From: Acanthaster planci
Lineage: Eukaryota > Echinodermata > Asteroidea > Valvatida > Acanthasteridae
Direction: 5' to 3'
Assembly (NCBI RefSeq): GCF_001949145.1
Contig: NW_019091512.1
Span: 97,923 to 161,922 of the forward strand
Length of the DNA: 64,000 nt
A program made the position numbers and the translations under genes. The notes below the pieces were generated by a model, which was given only the letters and a program-made list of their open reading frames with translations, searched no databases and had not been told where the DNA came from. Below are positions 1 through 13,998 of this stretch, piece after piece (within the stretch, counting starts at the first letter, position 1; the number at the start of each line of letters is the position of its first letter).

Positions 1-312
1 ATAAGCTTAATGGATCAGCAATGTTTGGATTGTTGATTCAATTTCAAATTCTAAATTGGAAGCCAATTTGCGTAACAACAGGCATGTAAGCGGCTGTCGT
101 ACGTTTAGCTTTTACTTAGGGAGTTATTACATTATTTCATAAATATATAGCTTGTGAGTTCATAGGATTCAATTTAAAGATCCCAAAAGTGGTTTATAAA
201 TTATTCTTAGTCGAAATTGTCTCAACTTGGTGAACTCAGACACACCGTCCCCCGACCATTCAGAGCCCGCCAATTATGCCAGGATAGCCAGACCTTTACA
301 TAAGGCCTCCAT

Positions 313-606
313 TTATTGGTTTGTAATTATGATGATGCGTTTCTTTTTAGCAACGGCTTGCGCCAGATGGCCTCGGCCGTCCGGGTACTGGGTCCGCATC
401 ACACACTGCGCTCCTGCTAAATATAGTACCCTTGTCATCTGCTGTCCATGAGCAGAGTCTTTGGTGTTGGGCTGGAACTCATTGGCTACGAAATCTAACA
501 TGTGCAGAAAGAGCTGCCCGCGATTAATTACATCTTTAGATTTAACAGGGCCGAGAGTTGTGTACCATCCCGGAATATTTCCAAGTTTAAAGGTACTCCC
601 CGCCAT
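313..606 (-). CDS. Unrecognised 97-codon ORF, candidate small gene or terminal exon
   Basis: I do not recognise this protein. It starts at an ATG in a strong context (GCCATGG) with MAGSTFKLGNIPGWYTTLGP and ends at a TAA that overlaps an AATAAA string. The composition looks protein-like: balanced, no low complexity, a plausible hydrophobic pattern (QLFLHMLDFVANEF, RVLYLAGAQCVM) and a basic end, AKKKRIIIITNQ. There is no signal peptide or membrane helix. The frame extends only nine codons upstream of the ATG before a stop, so it would be a single-exon gene, or a terminal exon with an acceptor near the ATG; no good polypyrimidine tract is visible there. A chance ORF cannot be excluded. Confidence 0.25.
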   Translation of the reverse strand: MAGSTFKLGNIPGWYTTLGPVKSKDVINRGQLFLHMLDFVANEFQPNTKDSAHGQQMTRVLYLAGAQCVMRTQYPDGRGHLAQAVAKKKRIIIITNQ

Positions 607-3200
607 GGCAATGCTTAATATGAAACGAGCGTTTTACTGCCATTGTCACCAGACCATCGTGATATGCGTTACAGGCAAGATCAGTCGTTACGGAAAAAAA
701 GCCCCTAAATCTCAACAATACACAGTCATGCTACCACTTTGTTAAACATGTTCAAAGCTCAGAATCACTGTCCCATTCCATTCAGTGTTGGATTGCTGAA
801 CACTGTTCACCAATATACAAATTGATGGCCAGAAAGTGCTTAGAATAGTGAATCTGCTCAGCACAGCTTTTGCAGCGCACTTTGTACCAAGAAGGCGTAG
901 GGTTCGTCTTCATGATTTTCCGATTAGGTAACTATAGCAAAATGCTCGAGACAGTCTTTGGGTCAGTTCCGATGTGCAGTGGCCACGTGCCTATCTGCAG
1001 CACAGAACCTTTATTTCGTCGCAAGCAACCATGAGTTTCAATACTGTTATTAACCCTGAGATACATACAGGGGATGCTTACTTGAAGAAACAAGTAAATT
1101 CCTTTAAGGTCAGAGATACAACTTACTTCTTATTAGTTCATCATTAATTCAGCTACATGTTAATTGTTTCGACAATGGCTTGTTAGTGCAAGAGTAGACG
1201 AAAAGTGCAATCGCACCAGAACCTGAAAGTTTTTAGAATTAAAAAGAAACTGAATTTTGTGACCCTTTAAAGCAGTCGGCCGTAAAGACCTAGTCAGAAT
1301 AGCCTCGAAGTCAAATGTTGTAATATCGTCGTAACAGCTTTCTAATTATGAGCAAATTTGTCTGGTTAAATATTGACCATCCAATTGAGAAACACGACGT
1401 CTTCATCTCATCAGCACTCCCGCGTTGGATGAAAAAAAAGGTCTCTTCCACCCCTATCCATTTCAAATACGCTCTGCCAAATAGCAACAAATCCAGGGCC
1501 AGACAGCCGCTCAGTTCAATCGTTCACGCTTTATTTCCCCGTGCAACTATTCAGCTCGAACCTCCGCGAAAATCGAATTACATATTTGATTATTATGGTC
1601 GGGTTGTCACCGCACCCCTTTGCCACAACGCCACTGCCATGTTGCATTTCTCATTTTAGGGCGGCGGTCCTTGCTTGTACACTCGTCTTGAGGGTTCGCG
1701 GGATCTCATCATGCTATTGTCTGTCTGCGCCTGATGTTGCCAGCTCCACCAAGGCACATTACTGTATATCTCGCTCAGCAGGCGGCCAAATGGAAATGAA
1801 TTGCAGTTTAATTTCGCTCAAATGGCTAGATAATGGCGTCAAACGGCAGTATCGTTACCGAGCAGGCTTTCTGTTTTTTAATGTTGGTTCTTTCCTTTCG
1901 AGACCATCTCGGGACCGAGGCCAATTGGTCGCGGGGACCCATCAAGATGATTACCGGCGGAAGTGTTCTGGGCCAGGGCCGTCAGTTTGTGACGGGGTCC
2001 TGGGCGAACTCTGGACGGGAGGGCGCGGCCGCGCCCACTTGTGGACATAGCGCTGTTGAAGCGTGGCCGCGGAGATGGGTCCAGATAACCACTCTGTGGG
2101 CGCGAAGCGATGTTCGTTTGCTAGACTACAAGGGACATCTGGTGTCTCTTCCTGTGCGTACACTTTGCCCTCGAGATACTGAAAATACGATACAGAGCAA
2201 ACAAACCAAAGTAGTTACAAATTAATACGCCAATGCTGTAAGACATATCTTTTGTGAAATGAGATTTTTTTCTAAGCAAAAGGTATATAGAATAATCTCT
2301 CTTGATGACGTGTTTGGGCATAAAAATGAAACAGTGAAAAGGGTTAATAGGTGTGACAAACACGAGGATCAGGTGAGCAGGGGTTTCCTATTTTCACTCA
2401 TGCCGCAGCCCCTGTCATTTTTTAAGTACAGCTTAGAAGGATATAATTGGCTTGGAGAGAGCCTCAAATTTCAAATAATGCCGTAGAGGCATGCGAGAAA
2501 TCCCTCCCTAAGGGAGCACATCTACATCTTCTTTGGATTTCCCATTTCTAGGATCTTCCAGATATAGAAAAGCTAGCTAACTGTCGTCGCAATGGCAGTC
2601 ACCTTGAATTTGCCTCAAAATTTTTCGCTCTCTCACTCTAGTTATACATGTACACATGTGACTTCGTCACAACGGACACTTTCCCTGCGACCATCTGACT
2701 ATTGTGGTTGTGCATCCCACCCAGCGCTGTATTGATGATTATGGCAATGTCGAAATGCAGCCACCGTGGCGGGAACCAGTCCTGCTTCGTTTCCGATCAT
2801 CGCAGCCACCCTGCCTTTTACCTGTCTGCTGCAGCCACTTTCGATTCAAGCTGTTCACTTATGCGATTTTGTCCTATCGAGAAAGACATATGGTTCGGCA
2901 CGACACAGAGGTTGAATGAATTTGAAAGAAGAGAGTGAGTAGGCATCCATTTCAAATGAATGCAAGGGGTTTATCAAGTCCATTATCAGTGAATAGATCT
3001 TTTCTGTGTCCATGGAATTCGCGTAGCCAGACGAGCACGACGCTCCTTTGATAAGATGGCCATTGACTGTTTGTTGTTCTTTCAAAACAGTCTCCAAACA
3101 AGACAAATTAAATCTGCCGGAAAATCAACGAGTTCATAAATGGAGGGCTTGAATGGATTCCGCGTCGTAATGTAATTCCATCAATATCATTCCCCAAAAT
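607..3200. other. Intergenic sequence upstream of sim, one GC-rich island
   Basis: Mostly AT-rich sequence with no recognised gene. A GC-rich patch at about 1640-2160 holds overlapping open frames of 130-169 codons on both strands. Their translations are rich in Cys, Arg, Gly and Ser and match nothing I recognise, so I treat them as composition-driven. A short palindrome, CTCCCTAAGGGAG, lies near 2500. Confidence 0.5.
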
Positions 3201-6200
3201 TTCCCCCCGTCAAATTTGTGCCCGCGAACCCATCGGGTAAATTTGCAGGCGGAGGACTCGAGCATGTCCAGCCATTGTTTTGGTGAGGGGGAGACGTGCT
3301 GGGTTGGACATGTCGCTGGCCGTCGACTGAGGCGGGTGGCGGCGTTGGAGCACCGGGGGAGGCACGTAGTGATCGCGCAGGGACGTGATCGCGGCGGTGC
3401 GCTGGATATATCTCCCAGGTCCCTTTGAACGCAAATTGAATCTTCTCTGCCCGGTCTTTACCAGTACTTAATGTCGTGTAGTTTACCTTCCCCCATTGGT
3501 TGCGATGGATGCGGGGCGACGCTGGGCTTGTAATTTGATAAGCGATCTCTCACCGTATTGTTTTGCCGTTTTGTGTGTGGTGACGGCGAAAGATAGCTCG
3601 TAATTTGCCTGTCGCAAGGAGCCGTAATCACATTGCATCGCTCGGCTATCTTACTTTTCTAAGAGATGAAAACATTTCATCTCTGGGGACAGGCAGTCAA
3701 GGGTACTTGGACAGGGTTGGCATTGACAGTAATTTGTTCCCATTAGAATACGAAGAATTGAAATCTTCTTACCCGGCATAGAGTAACACTCATAGCCCGA
3801 GGCACATTCAGAGGAAACCGACATTCAAATTGGAAACAATCAAAATTGTACTGAAATGCAAAGAAAGGCTCTGTATGTTTTGTTCAAGAATTGCACTTTG
3901 TTCAACAGAGTCTGATTTCACAGACAAAACAGGATGTCTCATTAGCTTGAAACCTTAAAATTAACAGAAGTGTAAGGGACTGAAAGGATTCTTCTGCATG
4001 TTTTTATTGTGCACTACGGGCCTCCGTAGTTTGCGTTAGCGCTTTCATTTATACTTAGTCGATTCTGCTTTCACCAAGCTTGCATAGTTTGATATTGAAT
4101 TTTACTTCAATTCTAACCTTGCTTGGTCGAAGACGCAAAGTAAATGTTGAATAAATACCAGCTGTTTCAGTGTTTTTGATGTTAAGAAAATTTTACAGCC
4201 TTATATAAAGAATTTCAACCGTATTTCTTTTGCAATGAATAAAGTTTTAATGTTTTTTAAAATAATTTCTAAGGGAAGTACCACTTGCTGCTTTTACGGC
4301 AAAGATGATCCACATAATTTCCCTCATCCTTCCGTTTCCCAGGGATTGTTTGGCGACCCCACGGCCCAGGAAGAATTTCAATGAGGCATCAGTGAGGGAT
4401 TAAGCCGATCGAGACTCAACATCTCGCACCGGTGGGCAAACAAACAGTCACCCAAGATACTGAGAAAACACCAGGGTTTGGAACACACTCGCCCGGGCGT
4501 GACACGTCATAAATGACCATGCAGAAAAGGTCTACACTGGATACGGGGAAAAGTAAGGTTGGCGCTGGATTTATGAAATCGTGTTCATCGGGGTATCCCC
4601 GCGGTGAGACGCCCTGATAATCGGGGACACATTTAGGTTTTTTTTTAACAAACACTTATAGCGGGTGTTAGGTTACACTTTCCGTGAGCATGGTCCAAAG
4701 ACACTTCTTGCTGTTCTTTCGTCTGCATTGCTTCTTTTTTAGGTTCCCGTACCTCCGTGCGCTTGTCGCTTGGGACGTTGCTGAAATCCTCCAGATATCT
4801 TCTCACTTAGTTGATATTCAGGCGGCACCGGCGCACCTGTTTACCTTTCATTTTCTCCCGGTGTTATTTTGTCTTGAATGCTGATAACTCTTGCCTCCGG
4901 TTATTGAAAATTAAACAGATTTTGAATAATTATTCAGGCATAAGAAATGAACTCACAACGATGTATTTACTAAACGCAACAAGATGCATTGACTCGTTAA
5001 TATATCGAAAACGGAAATGGCGTTTATTCCTGTGCATTTGTCACAAACTATGCAACGGGCTGTGTTTACATGTTTGTGTTTTTTATGCCTAGGAAAATGC
5101 TCTTAATGGACTTCCTCGAGTGTTTAGACTAATTCGACCTGTCCCCGAGATTTGCAAAAGTTAGATTTAGGAACGGATACCCCTCGTCGTATGACCGTTA
5201 ATCTAAAAAACCAGAATTCCAAAAATGGCGTGAAAAATATATTTCTATCCAAACAGTTTCCCGACAGTTATGTTTGGATAACAGAGTTCTGGATCTGAAT
5301 AAGTGCGTAATCGTCCACTACTGTTTATGCATGTTTATTACAAAACCGCAGTAATAAAACGGCGGGGTTTGACTTATTTATTTACCGCCATAATTCAGAC
5401 GCTTTAAGGGAACACATAGGTTTGTATTTATGAATATTTCTGGGAGTGTAGTGGGCTCCGGGGACTATGTTTACTGACAATGCCAAGTTGAAGAAGCAGT
5501 TGATTTACGCAATGTCGCCGGGGCAAACGCAAAGCCATGACAGCAAAATGCCAAGGTGTGTTTTTAAAACACTCTTAGAATGTCGCTGTGAAACTGTTGG
5601 ACAGTGATATCTTATCGAAAACGTATAGTTGTTTGGCTCCACGGTATAAAACTGAGAAATCTGCGTTGGTGATGGAAACCGGCGTAAAAGTATCGGCAGT
5701 TGTGCTAGTCTGTCCAACAGGGACAAGAAATCAATTAATTACGTTGGAAGGATTCGTGAGACATTTGCTGGCGCTAAAAACGCTGGGCGAACGTTTTGCC
5801 AATGTTGGGCAGTCGAATCGCGTTAGTGTTCAAGCAAAATGCCCAACCGCTGTGATTCTCACCAGATGTTTTGTGCGATGTTGTGACATTTACTAGCAGT
5901 TTGGGAAATGGTTTTCTCACAGACACTTTTTCAACGCAGCTTTTTGGTCTGTTTGCCAAACAGTTGAGCAATTCATGCGATACTTCAGCGTTTTTTCAAT
6001 TGTCATGTCTGCGTAATATTTGAGCTATGCTACAACAACAGAAAAGAACCATTTAGTTTGCCGCAAGAAAAGGTACTGAAAAGTCCGGCATTGCTACCAC
6101 GTGCAGACCAACATTGGAGTAGACCAACATTCTTTTTTTGTCGTTTTGCAATCTTTACAATTTATAGTTGTAACTATGATATGACTATAGCTCTTTGTGC

Positions 6201-6367
6201 ATCTCAATGGCAGGCGAAATAACCGGTTGCAATCGTCAGGGTTATAATGTGAGAAAATAACATTTCAAATACTCAAAGATACAACAGCCTACGGACAAGC
6301 GCAATTCAGTGTGGCAACTAGACATGATTTATACCAGCTCGCCTTGGCAGCAGTTTATACCCAGCTA
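3201..6367. other. Intergenic sequence with GC-rich patches at about 3200-3480 and 4330-4640
   Basis: No gene recognised. A hairpin with 10-bp perfect arms and a 3-base loop (AGAGATGAAA/TTTCATCTCT) lies at 3662-3684. A 10-bp inverted pair, TATCCAAACA/TGTTTGGATA, lies within about 5256-5282. The 102-codon ORF at 5588-5896 has no recognisable domain. Confidence 0.45.
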
Positions 6368-9300
6368 TTATCGTGGACAACATGAGTCTCCAATTATAAA
6401 TTCCCTCTTAAATTGCGCTCTTGAATTTCCTTCATAATCCTCCAGCCTCTGGCGGTGTGCGTATTCTTTAATCAGGTGGACCTCGGCAGGGGCAACGGGG
6501 CAGGCTCGTGAATTAACGCCGAGAAGAGACGCGGAGTCCCCCTCCCTTTCAAAAGGTGCCGCCGAGATCGCCAAGTCGTAAATCCACCTCAGCGAAGGAG
6601 AACTGTGCACCATTTGGGAAACATTGTCCGGGTTTAGTATGCACACCTTTGGACCAGATGGGTGATAAATAAGAAAAGATGGTTCCGTGAATTAGGGGCG
6701 GGTCACAGGTGAACTAAGAAGACCTCTAAGCCATGCGAGTGAGGACGCCGGCCTTGTCTGAGTCAAATTTCTGTTTTGTTCACGACTTTACTTCTTTGTC
6801 ATCGAGGCATAGCAGTTTTGAATGAGATCAACTATTGACCAATCAGCCATTTTTAGTAAGGCTCACAAGACATTGTAATAACATCTCTTTAATTTAATGT
6901 CTCCGCTTTTTTTTCTGAATGAACTTTGCTGTCAATAAATTTTGCTTTGAAATGCTTTTCAGCCTTTTTTGCGTAGGCTGAATTCCAGATGACCAAGTAC
7001 AAAAAACGGGTATTACCTTGCCATTAATCTTTAACATGTGTATTTACCAGATAGTTATTGGCCATCCAAAAAATTTAATAACTCGTAACCATACGAGCGT
7101 AATGCCTTCCCCATAAGACTCCGGAAGTGGGTCCTCAATCCAGCTTGCTATTGACTTTTTCAAAGTAGCTACGACCATTTTCGCCTGCGACTAGAGTTCC
7201 AATTCTTAATTTCATCTTTTAGCGATAATATACGAGCATCTTCGGTGATTTACACACTCGCATTGTTTTTGTGGACGGTGCGCATATGCCCAGCACCGGC
7301 AGCAAACCATAAACACGCCGTGAAATCGGTGCTTTTTACGGTCGGGATGCAACACTGTTTTGGAGGTGACATTTACGGGCGTCGTTTGGGGGGCCCAGGC
7401 GTTGTTGACTTGACACGAAGCGGGCGGTGCAGGGCGGACGCTGGCCGACATTTATGGCCAACACCCGGTCCCGACCAAGACGTGTGTGGCCTGGTAGTAC
7501 ATTCACATCAGAGCAACATGCAGCCAAAAGGAGATATGGAAATAATAACTTCTTCCAATTATGCAGAAATGCCCTTTTCAATATGTATTGCATTGTCAGT
7601 TACTTTCAAGTTTCATTTAGAGTGCCCACTTTAAGATGCAGCAAAATGTATACCACAATGGCCACGTGTCTTAAAAATCTCTTAAAATGTTGGATATTGT
7701 TTCGACAGAATATTTATATGGCATTATATACCCCATTCATTCCTTAATTTGGGCGCATAATTTACTCGTTACTTTGGGTACAAAGTTGTTTTGGGGGTAT
7801 TTTTATTTAGGTAGTGGATGCTGGACCAAATTTAAGTTCACAAATATAAACCAGGTGAAGCAAGAATACACTTGCGATTGTGTAGATTAATGGGCCTGAA
7901 TAGCATACGACGTTTGACTGATATGCTTTCTCAAAAATAGGTAACGTAAACACACTTTTTACCTGCGACATCAAAAATGGATCTCTTTTGGACAAAGAAG
8001 TATGATAAGTAAGTTCATTCCTCGCAAATTTTAATAATTTCTAGACTAATCTAATATTACAGTTAAATCAGAGCCTACTCACAGGGGCAACAAACTGTGG
8101 CAGAAATATGAAACTCGCCATATGAAGTGCCATAATTATTTGTTTATCAACCGCTAAACCCACTTTGCTTGGCCAACAAAGGGATTAGCCCGTGCGCTTA
8201 TTAGAGAGTTCAGGGCTAAACGAAAACCCCATTCTGTCGTTAATTTCTGCGCACAATAGCTGTCAATCATCATCGTGTTTCGCTCCCTTTTCTAGTCTGA
8301 AAGAGCGAAGCATCCCGTCGGATTTTATTTGCTCGATTTGCAAAACGACGTTTGTTTTTCTTCCACGATCAAATATTGAATCTAGATTGTACGGTTGCCC
8401 ATTTCCGGTGTATTCGCTGTACGGCCGACAGACTTGAAATTTAGGGCGCAAAAGCATTCTTTTTTTCATGGGTGATTCGGACAGTGGGGGGTTTCTGACG
8501 GTGTCTTACGTGAGATTTTGTGCTGCCGTGGGTTGTTGCCTGATTCGTACAATGTACAATCATTGGACAATGAAGCGTTCGGCAAAGCTTAACTGAGATG
8601 TTGGTCATTTTTAGGGTAAAGGTTGGTCACCTTCCCCCAAAATCTACCCAACAGTCGGACACCTTGTTACCATAAGTTGGGAGTTGATATTTACACCAAT
8701 TTAGGAAAACAGTTGCTCAAAAATGCCAAACTGTTTTTCATTGTAGACCGACGAAACAGCTGAGTGCCACTAGTGTAGTGTAGTTAGTGGGGAATCACAG
8801 CTGTAAGTCTTTTGTTTTTAGACATCTACAGTGCATACATCTTGCCTCGTGGAAGTTATAAAACAGATCAGCAGTCCAGCGTCTGTGGCTCATGGGCTAG
8901 CATAATTTCCTTCGTAGAATCCATGAGGCTCTCTGGTATGGAGATAAACCCATATCGGACCTATTTCCTCAGCAAGAGCAGTGTCACAAATTAAACATGC
9001 ATTTGTTGAATTCAGCTGCACTTACGAATTGCGGCATCCATTATTCACAATGTCTTTCCTTTTTCCCCCTTTCTTCAAATATCCCTTGCTTTGCTGTCGG
9101 CTCACCTCACCAAATTGAAACAGACGATGTTGAATGAGCACTAGAGAATCACCCGGTTAAGTGCTCCCCACAAGTGCAACATCACAATTGTAGGAGCCTG
9201 CCTGGCCATAAACGCCGCACTATTGCCGCTGAGTTGTTCCTTCTTTTGCTCCGTCGGGTGGAGTTCTTAATCAAACACGCTAAGACACGCGTGGTCACAA

Positions 9301-11060
9301 CTCCGCCGCACAGCGTACATTTTCTGTCCGCTCTCTGCCGCGGTGCCTTGTGTGCGGTTTGCAGTGGAGCGGAGCCGGCCCTTCTCTCCTCGCCGTACCG
9401 AAGGCATTTTAGCCCGGGCATCTTAGAAAGAAAATTTGGGGCAGTGCCTTCAAATGGAGCCATTAATACGATTGATTTTTCTTCTTAAAAACTTCGCTTC
9501 TTAACTGTGTGTGAAAAAGACTTGCAAGTAGGCCTTCTCTGCACTGAACTTTCTTTCAAATAAGAAATCTCACTCGTCCCACACAGCAACATACGGAAGT
9601 CTGCCGGAAAGGTTTTCAGTCGTCCAAGATTAACGGACCACTCGTCTTTTCTTATTTGACAGATTTAATGTCATGAAAAAAAATCAAGACACTGTTATGT
9701 AAAGACATTCCAGCGATTGCCAAACAAGGTGATGTATATACTATTTTTGTTTGTTTGTTTATTTTCTTCGGTTCTTTAAGTGACATCGGTATTTAGCAAG
9801 TGAAATCTTTTATAAGTCATTCCAACTCCAATTTGATATATTTGGGAATAGGAATAGCGGTGTATTATGCAATTTGATACATGTACTGGTATTTCTCAGG
9901 AATGCACCAATCATAAGAAATACCGCCCTTCCATTAGAAGCGACTCGTCCTCGCGTCAGTTCCCGGTCATTTCACGTAGCGGAATTGGTTACATGGAAAT
10001 GATGACCAGCTGTGTGGCCATTGGTCACAAGTGATAGTCTGGTAGCCTTGACAAATTGGTCTGCTGTAAATAGCCGTCTTAATAGGGGACAATCAGCCTG
10101 TTTTATCTGTGCCATCATTCAGCGTGATTTACGGGTTGGATTTAGGGTCGCCAGACACCTACATGAACCGACGACTGTTCTATGGGAGCAATTTCGCGCA
10201 ACTTATTATCGAGTACAGTTTGGCAAAGATCATTCTTTGCAATTCATCCACGACGTTTTTCACAACACGAATGAGCTAACATAGTCATCTCCTTTAAGCT
10301 GGGTGGGAGACGGTTATCAAGCAGTGTACAATCTGGGAAGGTGCCCAGGGGCTAACACTCAATGACCAATACTTCGATGAGACTTTTGTACTATATATAG
10401 GGCCTATGGCTTTACATTCTGGCAAGACTCTTGGTTACACTTGACTTCTAGTGTTCTCTGGAAATACATTCAAAGCATAAGTTCATCACACTATTATGCT
10501 GTTGAGCCATCGACATAGCAGGAAATCGTATAAGCAAGAAATAATCTTGCGTTTTGTTTGCTCTGAACTGACATGATATATGTTGGAACTGGCATTTAAA
10601 ACCACCCTTATACTGGTCTTTTTCAAACATACGTACAGTCTCTCTATACACCGGAGATATTGTAAACTGTGCAGCGGCTGTTTCGCATCTTACCCCACTG
10701 ATTCGTTGTATTTCCGTCATGTTTATGTCCGCTGGAATCCGGCAGCACATTTTTTACGATCAAGCGAATGATCACCGTGCGCATTTGGGATCTGGGAAGT
10801 GTACGTATACGTGGGCTACGTGGGCACCCGCTGGATGGACAAAGAAGATCCAGCACTGAAGACAGCTTGGCAAAAGTTGAGTTCTATAGGTTAAAAGTTG
10901 GCATTATTTACAATGTTGTCATCTATTTTTACATTGAAAGTGATATCCGTATGAAGCCATTCATATTAAGATATCTGTTTATAGATGATTAAAAACGGAT
11001 ATTTTGTCATGTACGTGGACGAGAGAGTTAGAATGTTGAAAATGTTTCAACAGAGATAAG
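6368..11060. other. Intergenic sequence with GC-rich patches at about 6420-6640, 7250-7500 and 9160-9420
   Basis: No gene recognised. Short open frames in the GC-rich patches occur on both strands at once (for example 7245-7634 + with 7336-7593 -), the pattern expected from stop-poor composition rather than coding. A GTTT simple repeat lies at about 9747-9762. A TACGTG site is at 11012-11017. Confidence 0.45.
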
Positions 11061-12695
11061 ACTTATTCAGCTAGTCCGGGCGCAAATGTGGAGTTCAATA
11101 TGTTGCGAGGTTTCATTCCTGTTGAATAACACCGTGAAAAAAAAGAGGCGAGGCAAGTTCACGGGCGCAACACTGGGCCATGTGGACGACATCAAGCATC
11201 GCCATAGGATATAGTAGAATTACATAAGTCATTCATGCAATATCTAGGCCAGCGATGAATGGGCGTCTTTGTCGCGATAGGCACCCAGGTCACCCCCCCT
11301 CCGATCCAGTTCGCTCGAATGATCCGCAGTTCCCGGCGAAGCACACACACAAACGAAATGAACGTCGACATGGGGGGGTGGCGGAGAAGAAAAAATCTTC
11401 CGTTTGAGTAACTCGCGTAAACACAGCACCCCTTGTACACGATGTCAAAAACGACCGATTGCAGGTGCTGAAAGTGTTGTCGGGTCGGGAGCTAGGCTGA
11501 GTCTATTCGCAGCGAAGCCTGGGGGTTGGGGAAAGCCTGATTTTTTTTCTCCCCTGTCTTTTCTTTCCCCGTGTTGGATTCTGTCGCGGGGGTATTGTGA
11601 AAGTCCTGAAATTCTGTGTCGAGGTCGGCATTAGAAGGGCTGGCTCCTTTGTCCGCAGGTTTGTTCGGGGGTATGGTTTCTGTTTGCTTTCTCACTGCGC
11701 AAGAAAGGATCGATTTTAGGAGGCGGCGAATGTCCAGAGGTGGCCTGGCATTGGACAAGACTTTAAAAGATTACGCTTTCTCTATTTTTGAGAGAAAATA
11801 TTGTACTTCCCAGTTTCTCGTCAGTAGTAACCTGAGATTTGACCCTCTATTAAAGCAAACTGAATACAGTAAACGCGGTCCAAGATCTGTTAAAAGTTTA
11901 TTACATCCTGGAGGTTTAGTTACCTCAGCAACCCTCTTAAAAAAAGCAAGAAACCAATTTCTCCCATATAATTTTGAACACATGCAGAAGGAGATGAATT
12001 GTTTTGAACTGTTTCAACTTTGAAGTGTTCAGTCTGTACTCTTGAGGTGCCCAGAAATGGACGACTGAGGGCGCCAAAGAAGGGAAGGCCCGCCATATTA
12101 AAGCCGGGTTCGAATCAGGTGCGCTGTGGCAACAGCTCTGATCTTATGTGCCACTGTAAATAGCCGCGTCCGTAGACGAAAACGATCGTTTCCGACACAA
12201 CCTAAGCAGTTTTTGCAAATCGCACTAAAGTTTTGAAGATCATACATTTGTACTTGATGTTGTGTAAGGTCTAGATACTTCGTTAGATTTCTTTCTTTTT
12301 CCCGATGATTTGACTTGGTTGAGCCGATGCTTCGTAGAAATGTATACTTGTTGGTCATTCTGTTATTACCCCTTAGTGGTTGGCCCTGCAGTGTTCGATT
12401 CTTCTGATAAATATGGCGGTCTCAAACTATGGTTTAACTCGCTTTTGGGTCATACATGTATATCGAACGTTTCAACATTAGTACAGCGTGTTACCATCTT
12501 TTTGTAATTGGTAAACAGTCGACAATAATGCTGAGGTAGTTAATACGATGTATATTTTGAAAGCTGGTTTCCTCATTAATAATCATGCAGCGGCTTTGCT
12601 TCCTCGGAATCTTTTCCATAAGTAGATCGGCTACCCCGAGAATTTTCCTTTAGTCCGGCAGCCAGAGGGGTGAACTGTGTTTTGTTCATGTAATG
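11061..12695. other. Intergenic sequence, GC-rich patch at about 11080-11760
   Basis: The overlapping open frames on both strands (such as 11616-12023 +, 135 codons) are not recognisable. A tRNA-like B-box string, GGTTCGAATC at 12107-12116, has no T-stem or A-box partner. Nothing else was seen. Confidence 0.4.
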
Positions 12696-12970
12696 TTTCT
12701 TTGCATATTCTGGATAAGGAGGTCATACTTTTGAACAATTTGAATGATGATACCTTGTCATGGTTTTGCAATTTGGTTTATCGATTATTTATGCTTTTAT
12801 CGATAGTTCATCAATACATAAAGTTGAAAACAAACTTATATCATGTTTCAATGCATATTCTGAGCAAAGAGGTCACACTTTGGAAGAATTTGAATGATGA
12901 CACCTTATCAGGGCTGGGAAATTGGAGTTATCGATTATCGATAGTTTATCAATACATAATGGTTACACAC
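12696..12970. repeat. Two-copy imperfect tandem duplication, unit about 150 bp
   Basis: Unit 1 runs from 12696 to 12845 and unit 2 from 12846 to about 12970. Shared landmarks in the same order are GCATATTCTG, GAGGTCA, AATTTGAATGATGA, ACCTT.TCA, TATCGATTA, TCGATAGTT and ATCAATACATAA. Unit 2 lacks 12 bases present in unit 1 between TATCGATTA and TCGATAGTT. An open frame (12677-12994) runs through both copies in the same phase. However, base differences between the copies are mostly amino-acid changing (about 11 against 4 silent), so there is no sign of protein constraint. Confidence 0.85.
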
Positions 12971-13998
12971 CGATGTCCCATATTTATATGTTAAAATAAA
13001 TAAAGAGTAAAAACCTTAACATGTTGAACTGGGGTTAGCTGAAGTTGGGTGTGGCCTTGGGCGTGTCTGGGAAGTGGATAGTGCATAAACAAGTTAATTC
13101 AATTCTAACATTAAACCACAAATACGAAGTGAGGTTCCTCTATGCTGTAATTGTCAGTTCAATAATAAGCCTAAATTTCTCAGAACAGACATTGGGACTA
13201 TAATAGGGGCGTGGCATGAAAAGGAGATAATTAGTGGAATAAGATGTTCACTTACAATCAGATTTAATGTAAGAGCGCAACAGTATTGTTGATTAATGTA
13301 TTTAACGTTATGTTGTATTTGAAACTTGTGGCATTATGGAAATAAATGTTTCTTGATTGTTTGAGAATGGTCGGCAATTTTCCAGCGCGACATGGCCGGT
13401 ATAGTGAGGAACTTCTTTCTTGGCAAATTGACAATCTGCGTATAAATGTTAAGTTTCACTTAGATCTATATATCACTCCATAAAAGTGCATGGCTGAAGA
13501 AATATGAGAAATATTACAGATCGGGTTCTGGCCCAGCCGTTTCAGGGTTAAAATATTTATATCATCTAATTCTGTTGGCGACTTTGCTTACATCCTAATG
13601 CTCACTTGACCGAGGACGCCCTTTTCCATCTTGTAGACTCAGTTAGTTACTTTAAGACAGAATTATTCACCAACAGGAGTCAGAACCCCTATGGGGTTGG
13701 GTTTCACTCCTGTGTTGAGTTCCCCAACCCCATTCATAAATACGGTATCCGCCACTGGACGCACCATAATTGCTGGATACGCACTTGGAATCTTCGAGCA
13801 GTGCATTGCGACTGTATATAGACAAAATTCTAATCCAGCGCAATGGGTGCTCAACTTCATAATGAAATTTTCAAATTAAAATGACAACCAGGCTTCATTC
13901 ATAAGACTAATCATTTGAAGCACACGAGACAAGTATGTTTCCATTGACTCCGAGGCAAGGCTTGTAGATTTCATTAAAGGGCGGCCTTTGTCCGCACG
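12971..13998. other. Intergenic sequence, nothing recognised
   Basis: AT-rich sequence with no recognisable gene. Short ORFs on both strands at 13606-13879 overlap each other in different frames and look like chance. Confidence 0.4.

Noticed and set aside
1541-2225. Overlapping ORFs of 169 and 130 codons
   Set aside because: They lie in a GC-rich patch open in several phases on both strands, with no recognisable domain or splice pattern.
6105-6131. AGACCAACATT repeated with 16-base spacing
   Set aside because: Only two short copies; too little to call a repeat element.
12107-12116. GGTTCGAATC, resembling a tRNA B box
   Set aside because: Flanking bases do not form a T-stem and no A box, anticodon arm or acceptor stem can be built around it.
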